Source of the DNA: Allobosea sp.
GTDB taxonomy: Bacteria > Pseudomonadota > Alphaproteobacteria > Rhizobiales > Beijerinckiaceae
Direction: 5' to 3'
Assembly (NCBI GenBank): GCA_024231975.1
Contig: JAAEQB010000111.1
Location: 186,001 to 250,000 of the forward strand
DNA length: 64,000 nucleotides
Shown: one piece after another, positions 8,850 to 16,222 of the stretch
Layout: each line of letters begins with the position of its first letter
Numbering within the stretch: position 1 is the first letter of the stretch
The notes under the pieces: generated by a model
Seen by the model: only the letters and a program-made list of their open reading frames with translations
Told to the model about the DNA's origin: nothing
Database searches by the model: none
Position numbers and translations under genes: made by a program

Positions 8850-8886
8850 GATAGAGAAAGAGCCCTGCGGCACCACCGCAGGGCTC
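8850..8886 (-). terminator. Terminator of the BamE-like gene
   Basis: An 11-bp stem GAGCCCTGCGG / CCGCAGGGCTC (8860-8870, 8876-8886) with a 5-nt loop. Reading the minus strand, the stem is followed by TTTCTCTAT, so it fits the leftward BamE-like gene best. It may also stop the convergent GGDEF-EAL transcript. Confidence 0.75.
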
Positions 8887-8913
8887 TCGTGTCGTGCGTA
8901 GAGAGGCGCCTGC

Positions 8914-9408
8914 TCAGGTGCCGAAAGGCGTGAACTTGGTGACGCCCTTGAACAGGTTGCGCAGGAAGCTCTGCTCCTCGCCGCCCGTCGAGGTGGTCCG
9001 GCTGATGAAGTCGAAGATCACGCCGTCCTGCAGGCCGTAATTGGCGATGCGCTCGACCTTGAAGCCCTTGTTGAAATAGATCACCAGCACCCTCTGGTCG
9101 ATGACGGTGAAATCCTGGAACTGGAAGCGCCGCCGCACCGTCTGGCTGATGTAGTAGAAGGTGCGGTTGCCGACGGTCGAGGTCGTCGAGGGCGTGCCGA
9201 GCGTGGTCAGCACCGTCTGCACGTCCATGCCGACCTTCACCTTGGCGATCAGTTCGTCGTCCATGACGAAGCCGCGGGTGAACTCCTCGTTGAGGCCGGC
9301 AGAGGTCGGGGTGCGGAAGCCGAGATTGGTGGCGGTGCCGCAGCCGGCCAGCGGCAGCGCGGCGGCCAGCGAGCCGATCAGGACGGTACGGCGGGTCGGA
9401 GCAGTCAT
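8914..9408 (-). CDS. BamE/SmpA-OmlA family outer-membrane lipoprotein
   Basis: 164 residues. A lipoprotein signal (TRRTVLIGSLAAALPLAGC) places the lipidated Cys near residue 23. The mature part carries the SmpA/OmlA fold: IAKVKVGMDVQTVLTTLGTPS (helix and turn typical of BamE), then VGNRTFYYISQ and VLVIYFNKGFKVERIANYGL. BamE supports the BAM complex that inserts outer-membrane proteins. The start at 9408 begins directly at the signal; the longer open frame to 9498 adds a non-signal extension. It is divergent from the bc1 chaperone gene, a common alphaproteobacterial order. Confidence 0.85.
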   Translation of the reverse strand: MTAPTRRTVLIGSLAAALPLAGCGTATNLGFRTPTSAGLNEEFTRGFVMDDELIAKVKVGMDVQTVLTTLGTPSTTSTVGNRTFYYISQTVRRRFQFQDFTVIDQRVLVIYFNKGFKVERIANYGLQDGVIFDFISRTTSTGGEEQSFLRNLFKGVTKFTPFGT

Positions 9409-9546
9409 GCGTGGCGGATCCGAAGGGGAGGCGCGCGGAGCTGCCGCGCTTGTCAGGGTGGGTGCGCTTGGCGTAACGCCCGAGCATGGCTTTGGCAAGG
9501 CAAGTCACTTTTTAGACAAGCAAGTTGGAAAAGCGGGGTAGGGGCT

Positions 9547-10083
9547 GTGATCTTCGGCCTGTTCGGCAGGAAGCGGGCGCGCATGGCGCCGGTCAACGCG
9601 TTGCTCGAGCGCATCGTCGACGCGTCGCGTGAGCCTGCCTTGTATCTGCAGGGCGGCGTGCCCGATGATTTCGAGGGGCGTTTCGAGGCGCTGACGCTGC
9701 ATCTCTTCCTGGTGCTCCGGCGGCTGCGCGACTTGCCGGCCCCGGCGGGGGATGTGGCGCAGGACCTGATCGACGCCAGCTTCGCCTATCTCGAGCTCGG
9801 TTTTCGCCAGGGCGGCATCAGCGATGTCGCCGTGCCCAAGCGGATGAAGAAGATCGGCCGCAGCTTCTATGGCCGGCTCAGTGGCTATGAGGAGGCGCTT
9901 GCCGCCAACGAGCCCAGCGCCTTCGAAGCCGCGCTTGCCCGCAATATCGCTCCTCAGGTCGATGCCTCTGGGCTGGCCCGCCATCTCAAGGCCGGGGCCG
10001 CCGTCTTGGCCACGCGCTCGCTCGACGATATCCTTGCCGCCGATCCCTTGTTCCCGCCTTTCTCAGGCAGCCTCCAAGCATGA
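9547..10083 (+). CDS. Ubiquinol-cytochrome c chaperone (CBP3-like) family protein
   Basis: 178 residues, GTG start. Features of the family are present: MIFGLFGRKR, then DDFEGRFEALTLHLFLVLRRL, and DASFAYLELGFRQGGISDVAVPKRMKKIGRSFYGR, which is the best-conserved block. The mitochondrial relative Cbp3/UQCC1 assists cytochrome b synthesis and bc1-complex assembly; the bacterial role is inferred from that. It overlaps the DUF177 gene by ATGA, and both are probably co-transcribed with plsX. Confidence 0.85.
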   Translation: MIFGLFGRKRARMAPVNALLERIVDASREPALYLQGGVPDDFEGRFEALTLHLFLVLRRLRDLPAPAGDVAQDLIDASFAYLELGFRQGGISDVAVPKRMKKIGRSFYGRLSGYEEALAANEPSAFEAALARNIAPQVDASGLARHLKAGAAVLATRSLDDILAADPLFPPFSGSLQA

Positions 10084-10631
10084 CCGTTTCCCCTCAGGAC
10101 AAGTTGCCCCTTCACCATCCGATTCGCGTCGAGAGCATCACCTTGCGCCCGGTCCCGGTCGTGGTCGCGCCGGAGCAGGACGCTCTTCCCGCCATCGCGG
10201 CCTATCTCGGCGTCGTCTCGGTCGAGGCGCTGAAGGCGAGCTACTCGCTCTCGCGCAATGGCGAGCGGGTCAAGCTCGAAGGGATGATCAAGGCGGGCCT
10301 GCACCAGAATTGCGTCGTCAGCCTCGATGCCTTCCCGGTCGAGCTCAACGTGCCGGTCAAGCTCGATTTCGCGCCGGAGGCCGAGATCGCCGCCATGGCC
10401 AAGCCGTCCGAGGATGACGAGATCGACATCGAGGTGCTGCTCAACGAGGAGGAGCCGCCCGAGCCGATCATCGACGGCATGATCGATCTGGGGACGGTGA
10501 CGCTCGAATTCCTGGCTCTGGCGCTCGATCCCTATCCGCGCAAGCCGGGCGTGGCGTTCAGCGAGCCGGCGCCCGAGACGCCGGCCGAATCGCCTTTCGC
10601 CGCGCTGTTGCAGCTGAAGCGCGAGCAATGA
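10080..10631 (+). CDS. DUF177 (YceD-family) protein
   Basis: 183 residues. The YceD/DUF177 core is visible as LSRNGERVKLEGMIKAGLHQ, CVVSLDAFPVELNVPVKLDF and EEPPEPIIDGMIDLGTVTLEFLALALDPYPRKPG. The canonical family member lies beside rpmF-plsX and has been connected to 23S rRNA accumulation in bacteria and chloroplasts; plsX follows here but no rpmF is present. The Cys-x-x-C pairs seen in some members are missing; one Cys (NCVVSLD) remains. Its ATG overlaps the upstream stop. Confidence 0.85.
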   Translation: MTVSPQDKLPLHHPIRVESITLRPVPVVVAPEQDALPAIAAYLGVVSVEALKASYSLSRNGERVKLEGMIKAGLHQNCVVSLDAFPVELNVPVKLDFAPEAEIAAMAKPSEDDEIDIEVLLNEEEPPEPIIDGMIDLGTVTLEFLALALDPYPRKPGVAFSEPAPETPAESPFAALLQLKREQ

Positions 10632-10656
10632 CCGGCAGAAACCTCCGCGCTTTCCC

Positions 10657-10684
10657 TTGCGGCGAGCGGCCAACCCGCTATTGT
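10657..10684 (+). promoter_or_regulatory. Possible promoter for plsX-fabH
   Basis: TTGCGG (10657-10662), a 16-nt spacer and TATTGT (10679-10684) lie in the only gap of the plsX region, 59 nt before plsX. The match is weak. Confidence 0.3.
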
Positions 10685-10742
10685 CCGCCGCCGCCCGGCC
10701 GCCCCGGCAGGGGGCGCAGCCCCTGGAAATGACCACCACCGC

Positions 10743-11807
10743 ATGACACGCCCGGTTACAATCGCGCTCGACGCCATGGGCGGGGATCACGGCCCGTCCG
10801 TGGTCATCCCGGGCGCCGCGCTTACGCTCGAACGCCGCCCGGACGCCAAGTTCGTGATCTTCGGCAACGAGGGCGAGGTCATGCCGCTGCTCGATGCGCA
10901 TCCGCAGCTGAAGGCCGTCACCACCTTCCATCACACCGAGGTCTCGGTGAAGATGGACGACAAGCCGAGCCAGGCCCTGCGCTATGGCCGCTACAAGTCG
11001 TCGATGTGGCGGGCCATCGACGCCACCAAGACCGGCGAGGCCGACGTCACGATCTCTGCCGGCAACACCGGCGCTCTGATGGCGATGTCGAAGTTCTGCC
11101 TGAAGTCGATGCCGCAGGTCGATCGCCCGGCGATCGCCTGCCTGTGGCCGACGGTCCGCGGCGAGAGCGTCGTGCTCGATGTCGGCGCCACCATCGGCGC
11201 CGATGCCCAGCACCTGGTCGACCTTGCCGTGATGGGGGCCGCCATGGCCCGCGTCGTCCTCGACCTCGACCGGCCGAGCGTCGGCCTGCTCAATGTCGGC
11301 GTCGAGGAGATCAAGGGCGTCGAGGCGGTCAAGGAAGCCGGTCGCATCCTGCGCGAGAGCGCGCTGCCGCATCTCGATTATCGCGGCTTCGTCGAAGGCG
11401 ACGATCTCGGCAAGGGCACGGTCGACGTCGTCGTCACCGAGGGCTTCACCGGCAATATAGCGCTCAAGACGGCCGAGGGCACGGCCAAGCAGATCGGCGA
11501 ATACTTACGCGCCGCGATGGGCCGTTCGCTGATGTCGAAAATCGGCTATCTTTTCGCCCGTGGCGCCTTTGCGGCGCTGAAGGACAAGATGGACCCGCGC
11601 AAGGTCAATGGTGGCGTCTTTCTTGGCCTGGAGGGCATCGTGATCAAGAGCCATGGCGGCACGGATGCCGTCGGGTTCGCCAGCGCGACCGAACTCGGCT
11701 ACGAGATGGCGCGCGAGAATCTGATGGCGAAGGTGCGCGAGATGGTCGCCGCGACGGCGCGGCCCAGCGCGGCACCGGCAAGCCCGCAAGTCGCCGTCGG
11801 CGAGTAG
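10743..11807 (+). CDS. plsX: Phosphate acyltransferase PlsX
   Basis: 354 residues, standard length. PlsX makes acyl-phosphate from acyl-ACP, the donor for PlsY in membrane phospholipid synthesis. The N-terminal IALDAMGGDHGP is the family signature; the substrate-site features SAGNTGALMAMSKF, DVGATIGADAQHLVDLA and VVTEGFTGNIALKTAEG are all present. ATG start directly after a GC-rich leader. It is followed 15 bp later by fabH, the widely conserved plsX-fabH pair. Confidence 0.97.
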   Translation: MTRPVTIALDAMGGDHGPSVVIPGAALTLERRPDAKFVIFGNEGEVMPLLDAHPQLKAVTTFHHTEVSVKMDDKPSQALRYGRYKSSMWRAIDATKTGEADVTISAGNTGALMAMSKFCLKSMPQVDRPAIACLWPTVRGESVVLDVGATIGADAQHLVDLAVMGAAMARVVLDLDRPSVGLLNVGVEEIKGVEAVKEAGRILRESALPHLDYRGFVEGDDLGKGTVDVVVTEGFTGNIALKTAEGTAKQIGEYLRAAMGRSLMSKIGYLFARGAFAALKDKMDPRKVNGGVFLGLEGIVIKSHGGTDAVGFASATELGYEMARENLMAKVREMVAATARPSAAPASPQVAVGE

Positions 11808-11822
11808 GGAAGAGAAACGTCC

Positions 11823-12800
11823 TTGTCCAGAATGCGATCCGTCCTGCGCGGCTGCGGCTCCTATCTGCCGGCGCGCATCATGACCAACGCCGAATTGGCG
11901 GCGAAGGTCGACACCAGCGACGAGTGGATCGTCCAGCGCACCGGTATTCATGCCCGCCACATCGCCGCCGATGACGAGACCACCGGCACGCTCGGACTGA
12001 AGGCGGCGCAGGCTGCGCTCGCCGATGCCGGCATCCCGGCGAGCGAGGTCGACCTCATCATCGTCGCCACTGCGACGCCCGACCACACCTTCCCGGCCAC
12101 CGCGACCCATATCCAGGCCGAACTCGGCATCACTCAAGGCGCTGCCTTCGACCTGCAGGCCGTCTGTTCCGGCTTCGTCTTCGCGCTCGCCACCGCCGAC
12201 AAGTTCCTGACCAGCGGCGCGGCCAAGACTGCCATCGTCATCGGCGCCGAGACCTTCTCGCGCATCCTCGACTGGGAGGACCGCGCCACCTGCGTGCTGT
12301 TCGGCGACGGCGCCGGTGCCGTCGTGCTCCGGGCCGAGGAAGGCACCGGCACGCTCGCCGATCGCGGTGTGCTGACGACCCATGTCCGCTCCGATGGCCG
12401 CTACGCCAACAAGCTCTATGTCGATGGCGGGCCGGGCTCGACCAAGACCGTGGGCTTCCTGCGCATGGAGGGCCGCGAGGTCTTCAAGCATGCCGTGGTC
12501 AACCTCGCCGACACGGTGCGTCACACTTTCGAGGAGACCGGGCTCAGTGGCGCCGACATCGACTGGTTCGTGCCGCACCAGGCCAACCGCCGCATCATCG
12601 ACGCCACCGCGCACAAGCTCGGCATCAGCGAGGACCGGGTCGTGGTCACCGTCGGCCAGCACGGCAACACCTCGGCCGCCTCGATCCCGCTCGCTTTGGC
12701 TGAGGCCCATATGGACGGGCGCATCAAGCCCGGCCAGCTCGTCCTGATCGAGGCGATGGGCGGCGGCTTCACCTGGGGGTCGGCGCTGATCCGCTGGTAG
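11823..12800 (+). CDS. fabH: 3-oxoacyl-ACP synthase III
   Basis: 325 residues. FabH condenses acetyl-CoA with malonyl-ACP to start fatty acid synthesis. The catalytic triad is complete: Cys in DLQAVCSGFVFALATAD, His in WFVPHQANRRI and Asn in GQHGNTSAASIPLAL. The gate sequence DTSDEWIVQRTGIHARHIA is standard. The TTG start at 11823 sits 8 nt after GGAAGAG and gives MSRMRSVL; an ATG at 11832 aligns exactly with the E. coli start, so the true start may be three codons later. A terminator follows. Confidence 0.96.
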   Translation: MSRMRSVLRGCGSYLPARIMTNAELAAKVDTSDEWIVQRTGIHARHIAADDETTGTLGLKAAQAALADAGIPASEVDLIIVATATPDHTFPATATHIQAELGITQGAAFDLQAVCSGFVFALATADKFLTSGAAKTAIVIGAETFSRILDWEDRATCVLFGDGAGAVVLRAEEGTGTLADRGVLTTHVRSDGRYANKLYVDGGPGSTKTVGFLRMEGREVFKHAVVNLADTVRHTFEETGLSGADIDWFVPHQANRRIIDATAHKLGISEDRVVVTVGQHGNTSAASIPLALAEAHMDGRIKPGQLVLIEAMGGGFTWGSALIRW

Positions 12801-12864
12801 TGGCTCGGTTCGGCCATCCAAGCTAAGCACTTTGGATTTATGACATTTTCTTAGCGGTCGTCAG

Positions 12865-12884
12865 CGCGGATTTTCCGCGTTTTT
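12865..12884 (+). terminator. Terminator of plsX-fabH
   Basis: Short stem CGCGGA / TCCGCG with a TTT loop, followed by TTTTT (12880-12884), 65 bp after fabH. The stem has only six pairs but the T-run is immediate. Confidence 0.7.
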
Positions 12885-12908
12885 CAACCTGCGCGGGTGC
12901 TCCGAGGA

Positions 12909-12937
12909 TTGACCGCGGTCGCCTCGCCGCCTAGCGT
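12909..12937 (+). promoter_or_regulatory. Probable ihfA promoter
   Basis: TTGACC (12909-12914), a 17-nt spacer and TAGCGT (12932-12937), 66 nt upstream of ihfA and downstream of the fabH terminator. The -35 box is good and the -10 box is weak. Confidence 0.45.
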
Positions 12938-13002
12938 CCGCCTCCGGTGGGGCTAGGGTTAACGGGGACGCCGCTGCTGGAAGAAACGCCTTGGAGGAAT
13001 TA

Positions 13003-13317
13003 ATGGCGGGGCAAACGATTACGCGGGCTGATCTGTGCGAGGCCGTGTACCAGAAGATCGGCCTGTCGCGGACGGAGTCGTCAAAGCTGGTCGAGGCGGT
13101 GCTCGATGAGATCTGCGACGCGGTGGCACGTGGGGAAAACGTCAAACTGTCCTCGTTTGGCTCGTTCGTGGTGCGCGACAAAGGCGAGCGAATCGGGCGT
13201 AATCCGAAAACCGGCGTCGAGGTCCCGATCGAGCCGCGTCGCGTGATGGTGTTCAAGCCGTCCAATGTGATGAAGGCGCGGATCAACGGACTGAACGGTG
13301 TAGGTGAGGAAGAGTGA
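13003..13317 (+). CDS. ihfA: Integration host factor alpha subunit
   Basis: 104 residues, nucleoid DNA-bending protein of the HU/IHF family that pairs with IhfB. N-terminal ITRADLCEAVYQKIGLSRTE and the arm KLSSFGSFVVRDKGERIGRNPKTG with the following V-P-I-x-P-R-R-V-M-V-F-K-P-S are IHF-alpha features; GRNPKTG with the Pro is the intercalating tip. The ATG at 13003 lies 3-8 nt after GGAGGAATTA; a TTG at 12991 would add four residues. Its stop overlaps the GTG of the MerR gene. The ihfA-merR pair is widely conserved in alphaproteobacteria. Confidence 0.95.
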   Translation: MAGQTITRADLCEAVYQKIGLSRTESSKLVEAVLDEICDAVARGENVKLSSFGSFVVRDKGERIGRNPKTGVEVPIEPRRVMVFKPSNVMKARINGLNGVGEEE

Positions 13318-13907
13318 CTCTGGAGTTCCACGACGGCGGATTCGAGGCCGAATTGGATAACAAGAGCCCAGACGCATTCAGAACCATCAGCGAGGTCGCA
13401 GACGACCTCGACATTCCCCAGCATGTCCTGCGTTTCTGGGAAACGCGCTTCTCCCAGATCAAGCCACTGAAGCGCGGCGGCGGCCGGCGCTACTATCGGC
13501 CTGACGACGTCGCCCTGCTCAAGGGCATCCGCCGTCTGCTCTACGGCGAGGGCTACACGATCAAGGGCCTGCAGCGCATCCTGAAGGAGCAGGGGCCGCG
13601 TTATGTCCAGGCGATCGGCCGCGGCGCCGAGATCGTCGGCGGCAATCCCGCCGCCCGGCCCCCTGCGGCTCCGCCACGCGCCGAGCCGATTCCGGCGGTC
13701 CAGCCGGGGCAGCATCATCAGCCCGCTCCTGCAATGGAGCCGGGTTTCGCGGCGAAGGCGCTCCTGTCCTCTCTGCCACGCTCGGCCCAGCCGCTGGTCG
13801 GCGCCGACGACCTCGCTTTCCTGAAGGCGACGCTCTCCGAGCTGATCGAATGCCGCCGCCTGCTGCACGGTGCACTGGCCGGTGCGACCGCCGGCGAGGA
13901 CGGTTGA
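13314..13907 (+). CDS. MerR-family transcriptional regulator
   Basis: 197 residues. A MerR-type winged helix lies at about residues 22-90: AFRTISEVADDLDIPQHVLRFWETRF, then KRGGGRRYYRPDDVALLKGIRRLLYGEGYTIKGLQRILKE. The C-terminal half is Pro/Ala-rich with a short helix and has no Cys or other effector motif, so the signal is unknown. It resembles the MerR partner found next to ihfA in many alphaproteobacteria. GTG start overlapping the ihfA stop (GTGA). Confident on family, not on target. Confidence 0.88.
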   Translation: MTLEFHDGGFEAELDNKSPDAFRTISEVADDLDIPQHVLRFWETRFSQIKPLKRGGGRRYYRPDDVALLKGIRRLLYGEGYTIKGLQRILKEQGPRYVQAIGRGAEIVGGNPAARPPAAPPRAEPIPAVQPGQHHQPAPAMEPGFAAKALLSSLPRSAQPLVGADDLAFLKATLSELIECRRLLHGALAGATAGEDG

Positions 13908-13950
13908 GCGCGCCACGCGCTTGAACCTTCGCATTCGGCTCGCTAGATCA

Positions 13951-14030
13951 GCCGGCGAGGACGACCTCCGCGGGCTTGCGGCCTGCGTTTCCCAATAGGC
14001 GTGGACGACCCCGCCCTTCCAAAAGGAGGG
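13951..14030 (+). promoter_or_regulatory. Guanidine-II (mini-ykkC) riboswitch
   Basis: Two hairpins each carry an ACGA tetraloop on a G-G/C-C closing pair. P1: GAGG-ACGA-CCTC at 13957-13968, extended by outer pairs within 13951-13975. P2: GGCGTGG-ACGA-CCCCGCC at 13998-14015 with one T-C mismatch. Twin hairpins with ACGR loops are the definition of the guanidine-II class, in which two loops kiss and bind guanidinium. P2 is followed by CCCTTCC-AAAA-GGAGGG (14014-14030), a hairpin that traps the ribosome site GGAGGG of the exporter gene. This suggests translational control: ligand binding would free the site. Class and function come from the known family; the switching model is inferred. Confidence 0.85.
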
Positions 14031-14035
14031 CCGCC

Positions 14036-14350
14036 ATGGCCTGGACCTATCTCTTCTTTGCCGGTCTGTTCGAAATCGGCTGGGCCATCGGGCTGAAATA
14101 CACGCACGGCTTCAGCCGGCTTGTCCCGACCGTGCTGACGGTCGGCAGCATGGCGGTGAGCCTCGGGCTGCTCGGTCTTGCGCTGAAGAGCCTGCCGCTC
14201 GGCACGGCCTATGCGATCTGGACCGGCATCGGCACGATCGGCACGGCCATCCTCGGCATCGTTCTGTTCGGCGAGCCGGCGACGGCGCTGCGCCTGGCCT
14301 GCGTCGGCCTGATCGTCGCCGGCATCGTCGGGTTGAAGCTTGTCTCCTGA
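14036..14350 (+). CDS. gdx: Guanidinium exporter Gdx (SugE-type SMR)
   Basis: 104 residues with four transmembrane helices, small multidrug resistance family. The SugE/Gdx subtype is shown by FAGLFEIGWAIGLKYTHGFS, with the membrane Glu of helix 1 (F-E-I-G-W) essential for proton/guanidinium antiport, and by PLGTAYAIWTGIGTIG in helix 3. Proteins of this subtype export guanidinium as dual-topology homodimers. The ATG at 14036 is taken because GGAGGG precedes it by 5 nt and the hydrophobic helix starts at once. The riboswitch upstream supports the function. Confidence 0.93.
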   Translation: MAWTYLFFAGLFEIGWAIGLKYTHGFSRLVPTVLTVGSMAVSLGLLGLALKSLPLGTAYAIWTGIGTIGTAILGIVLFGEPATALRLACVGLIVAGIVGLKLVS

Positions 14351-14380
14351 ACGAACCGGGCAGGCCGGACCGGCGGCATC

Positions 14381-14551
14381 TCAGCGCCGCCGGAATGCCT
14401 CGGGCCAGAGGCCGTTGCGCTCCAGCAGGACGACCACGACGATGACGGCGAGCGTCACCACGATGGTCATCAGCTTGGCGTCCCAAGGGACGCGGCGGCC
14501 AATCAGCCAGATCAGTGCGAGGCCGGCGACAAGGGGGATGAGCAGCTCCAT
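14381..14551 (-). CDS. Small membrane protein of unknown function
   Basis: 56 residues: MELLIPLVAGLALIWLIGRR, a charged turn (VPWDAK), then a second hydrophobic helix LMTIVVTLAVIVVVVLLER and a short basic tail ending RRR. Two transmembrane helices are expected. It starts 4 bp after the LysR stop, with AGGA in the end of the LysR gene as ribosome site, so it would be co-transcribed with that regulator. No family recognised. It is convergent with gdx. Confidence 0.5.
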   Translation of the reverse strand: MELLIPLVAGLALIWLIGRRVPWDAKLMTIVVTLAVIVVVVLLERNGLWPEAFRRR

Positions 14552-14555
14552 GGCG

Positions 14556-15551
14556 TCATCCTAGAGCGGGATCGGCTCCAGCTTCAACGGTCGGCTCCAT
14601 CGCTGCTGGGCTGCCCTCCATCAGGGGCCGCAGCTTTGCCAGCTCCTGCGCCATGAAGTCGAGGAAAAGACGGACACGCGGCGAATGGCGCAGGTCAGGA
14701 TGGGTCAGCAGCCAGAGATCGGCGGCATAGCCGGTCTGCGGCAGCGCCAGCCGGACCAGCGCCGGGCGCTTGTCGGCGATGAAGCAGGGCAGGAAGCCGA
14801 TGCCGATGCCGGCCTCGACGGCTTCCGCGAGGCCAAGCACGGTGTTGAGCTTGTAGACGGTCTGGTCGGCCGGGATGTGCTTCTGCCGGTACTGAACCAC
14901 CTTGAAATTGCTGAACTGGTCCCCGAGCGAAATCCAGCGCTGCTGCGTGAGCTCGGATTGGTCGGCCGGGGCCCCTTCCGGGAAATCGATCGCCCGTCCG
15001 TAGAGTGCCCAGCCGATCTGTGCGACCCGGCGGCCAACCAGATTCTCCGGCGGATTATCGGTGGCGCGGATCGCGACATCGGCGTCGCGCTTGCTGAGAT
15101 TGAGGGCCTGGTTGCCGAGCAGCACGTCGAGCTTGATGTCCGGGCATTGCCGCATGAAGGCGGCGAAAAGCGGCGTCAGCAATTCCACCAGCAGCGAGTC
15201 GTTGGTGGTGACGCGCAGCTCGCCGGCCGGCAGGATCTCGCGGCCGGCCAGGCGCCGGGTGAAGCCGGCGATGTCGGTCTCCAGCCGCTCGGCGAGGACC
15301 GCCATCTCCTCGCCCGCGGGGGTCGGCACATAGCCGGAGCGGTGCCGCTCGAACAGGCGCGTGCCCAGATTCTCCTCGATCTGGCCGAGGCGGCGGAAGA
15401 CGGTGGAATGGTTGAGCCCGATCAGCTCGGCGGCGGCGGGCAGGCTGCGCGCTTCGGCGATGGCCTTGATCAGCCGGAAATCGTCCCAGGCGATGGAAGA
15501 GGCGGCATGCGGCAAGCGGGCGGCTCCGGCGAAGTCAGCTCCCAGATACAT
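14556..15551 (-). CDS. LysR-family transcriptional regulator
   Basis: 331 residues from ATG 15551. N-terminal winged helix: IAWDDFRLIKAIAEARSLPAAAELIGLNHSTVFRRLGQIEENLGTRLFERH. The effector domain follows from about residue 105. The HSTVFRRL recognition helix fits the LysR subgroup that controls oxidative or quinone stress genes. The real start is uncertain: ATG 15551 is only 3 bp from a 33-bp perfect palindrome, and a TTG at 15515 has GGAG 8 nt upstream and starts closer to the helix. It is transcribed with, or beside, DoxX and diverges from the VOC/hydrolase genes, which it probably controls. Confidence 0.88.
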   Translation of the reverse strand: MYLGADFAGAARLPHAASSIAWDDFRLIKAIAEARSLPAAAELIGLNHSTVFRRLGQIEENLGTRLFERHRSGYVPTPAGEEMAVLAERLETDIAGFTRRLAGREILPAGELRVTTNDSLLVELLTPLFAAFMRQCPDIKLDVLLGNQALNLSKRDADVAIRATDNPPENLVGRRVAQIGWALYGRAIDFPEGAPADQSELTQQRWISLGDQFSNFKVVQYRQKHIPADQTVYKLNTVLGLAEAVEAGIGIGFLPCFIADKRPALVRLALPQTGYAADLWLLTHPDLRHSPRVRLFLDFMAQELAKLRPLMEGSPAAMEPTVEAGADPALG

Positions 15552-15554
15552 GGT

Positions 15555-15587
15555 ACGGGCGACAGGTTGCAGCAACCTGTCGCCCGT
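15555..15587. repeat. Perfect 16-bp inverted repeat
   Basis: ACGGGCGACAGGTTGC, one A, then its exact reverse complement. It lies between the end of DoxX and the start of LysR on the minus strand. There is no T-run for either strand, so it is not a normal terminator, though an mRNA hairpin this strong could separate the two messages. Its perfect symmetry would also fit an operator. Confidence 0.8.
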
Positions 15588-15610
15588 TCTGTTTGGCAAT
15601 GGGATGATGC

Positions 15611-16036
15611 TCAGGCCAAAGCGGGCTTGGCATTGACCGGCACGCCGGCCGGGCGCAGCGCCAGCGCGCCGTCGCCGATCAAGGCATGGGCGAAAGCGGC
15701 CAGGGCGAGGAAGGCGGGATATTCCCAGCCGCCGTTCGGCGCGTTGAAGACCCAGCCATTGGGGGCGTGGACAAAGAGCGCGCCGAGCAGGACCGGCAGC
15801 AGCAGGACCGAGACATAGCGGCCATAGAAGCCGGTGAGGATGGCAAGCCCGCCGATCAGCTCCGCCAGGATGATCGGCCAGGCGAGGAAGCTCGGCAGGC
15901 CGACCTGGCCGAGGAAGCCGGCGAAGCCGGGAACGGTGAAGACGGCAAGCTTCAGATAGGCGTGGGCGATGAACATCACGCCGAGCGCGACGCGCAGGGC
16001 AAGGGCGCCATAGGGGGCGAAACGATTGTCGATCAT
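15611..16036 (-). CDS. DoxX-family membrane protein
   Basis: 141 residues, four membrane helices: YGALALRVALGVMFIAHAYLKL, FLAWPIILAELIGGLAILTG, YVSVLLLPVLLGALFVHAP and FLALAAFAHALIGDG. The R-x-x-x-G-x-x-F-x-x-H pattern at the start is typical of DoxX. Relatives include MhqP/CatD, found with ring-cleaving dioxygenases in quinone resistance. Start at 16036 rather than 16096 because the hydrophobic core begins just after. It faces the VOC gene across a 186-bp regulatory gap. Confidence 0.85.
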   Translation of the reverse strand: MIDNRFAPYGALALRVALGVMFIAHAYLKLAVFTVPGFAGFLGQVGLPSFLAWPIILAELIGGLAILTGFYGRYVSVLLLPVLLGALFVHAPNGWVFNAPNGGWEYPAFLALAAFAHALIGDGALALRPAGVPVNAKPALA

Positions 16037-16089
16037 GGTCTTTCTCCGAAGGACCGGTTTGGTCTGCGGCAGAGAATGATGATTTCGAT

Positions 16090-16139
16090 TTGGCAATTCA
16101 AATTGGCAATTTCAGAGAATTACATTGCTATTGTGCAAT
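16090..16139. promoter_or_regulatory. Candidate LysR binding region between doxX and the VOC gene
   Basis: Two direct copies of TTGGCAATT (16090-16098 and 16103-16111) and an inverted repeat ATTGC-N6-GCAAT (16124-16139), which contains the T-N11-A core of LysR boxes. All share the GCAAT half-site. The stretch is AT-rich against a GC-rich background and lies between divergent genes. Confidence 0.5.
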
Positions 16140-16222
16140 GTTTGTGCCCTGGCATTTTGCCGGACCGCAATCATCTTCAGGGCCAACGAGGGCAGCCTCC
16201 TGCAGCCCGGAGGACAATCATC

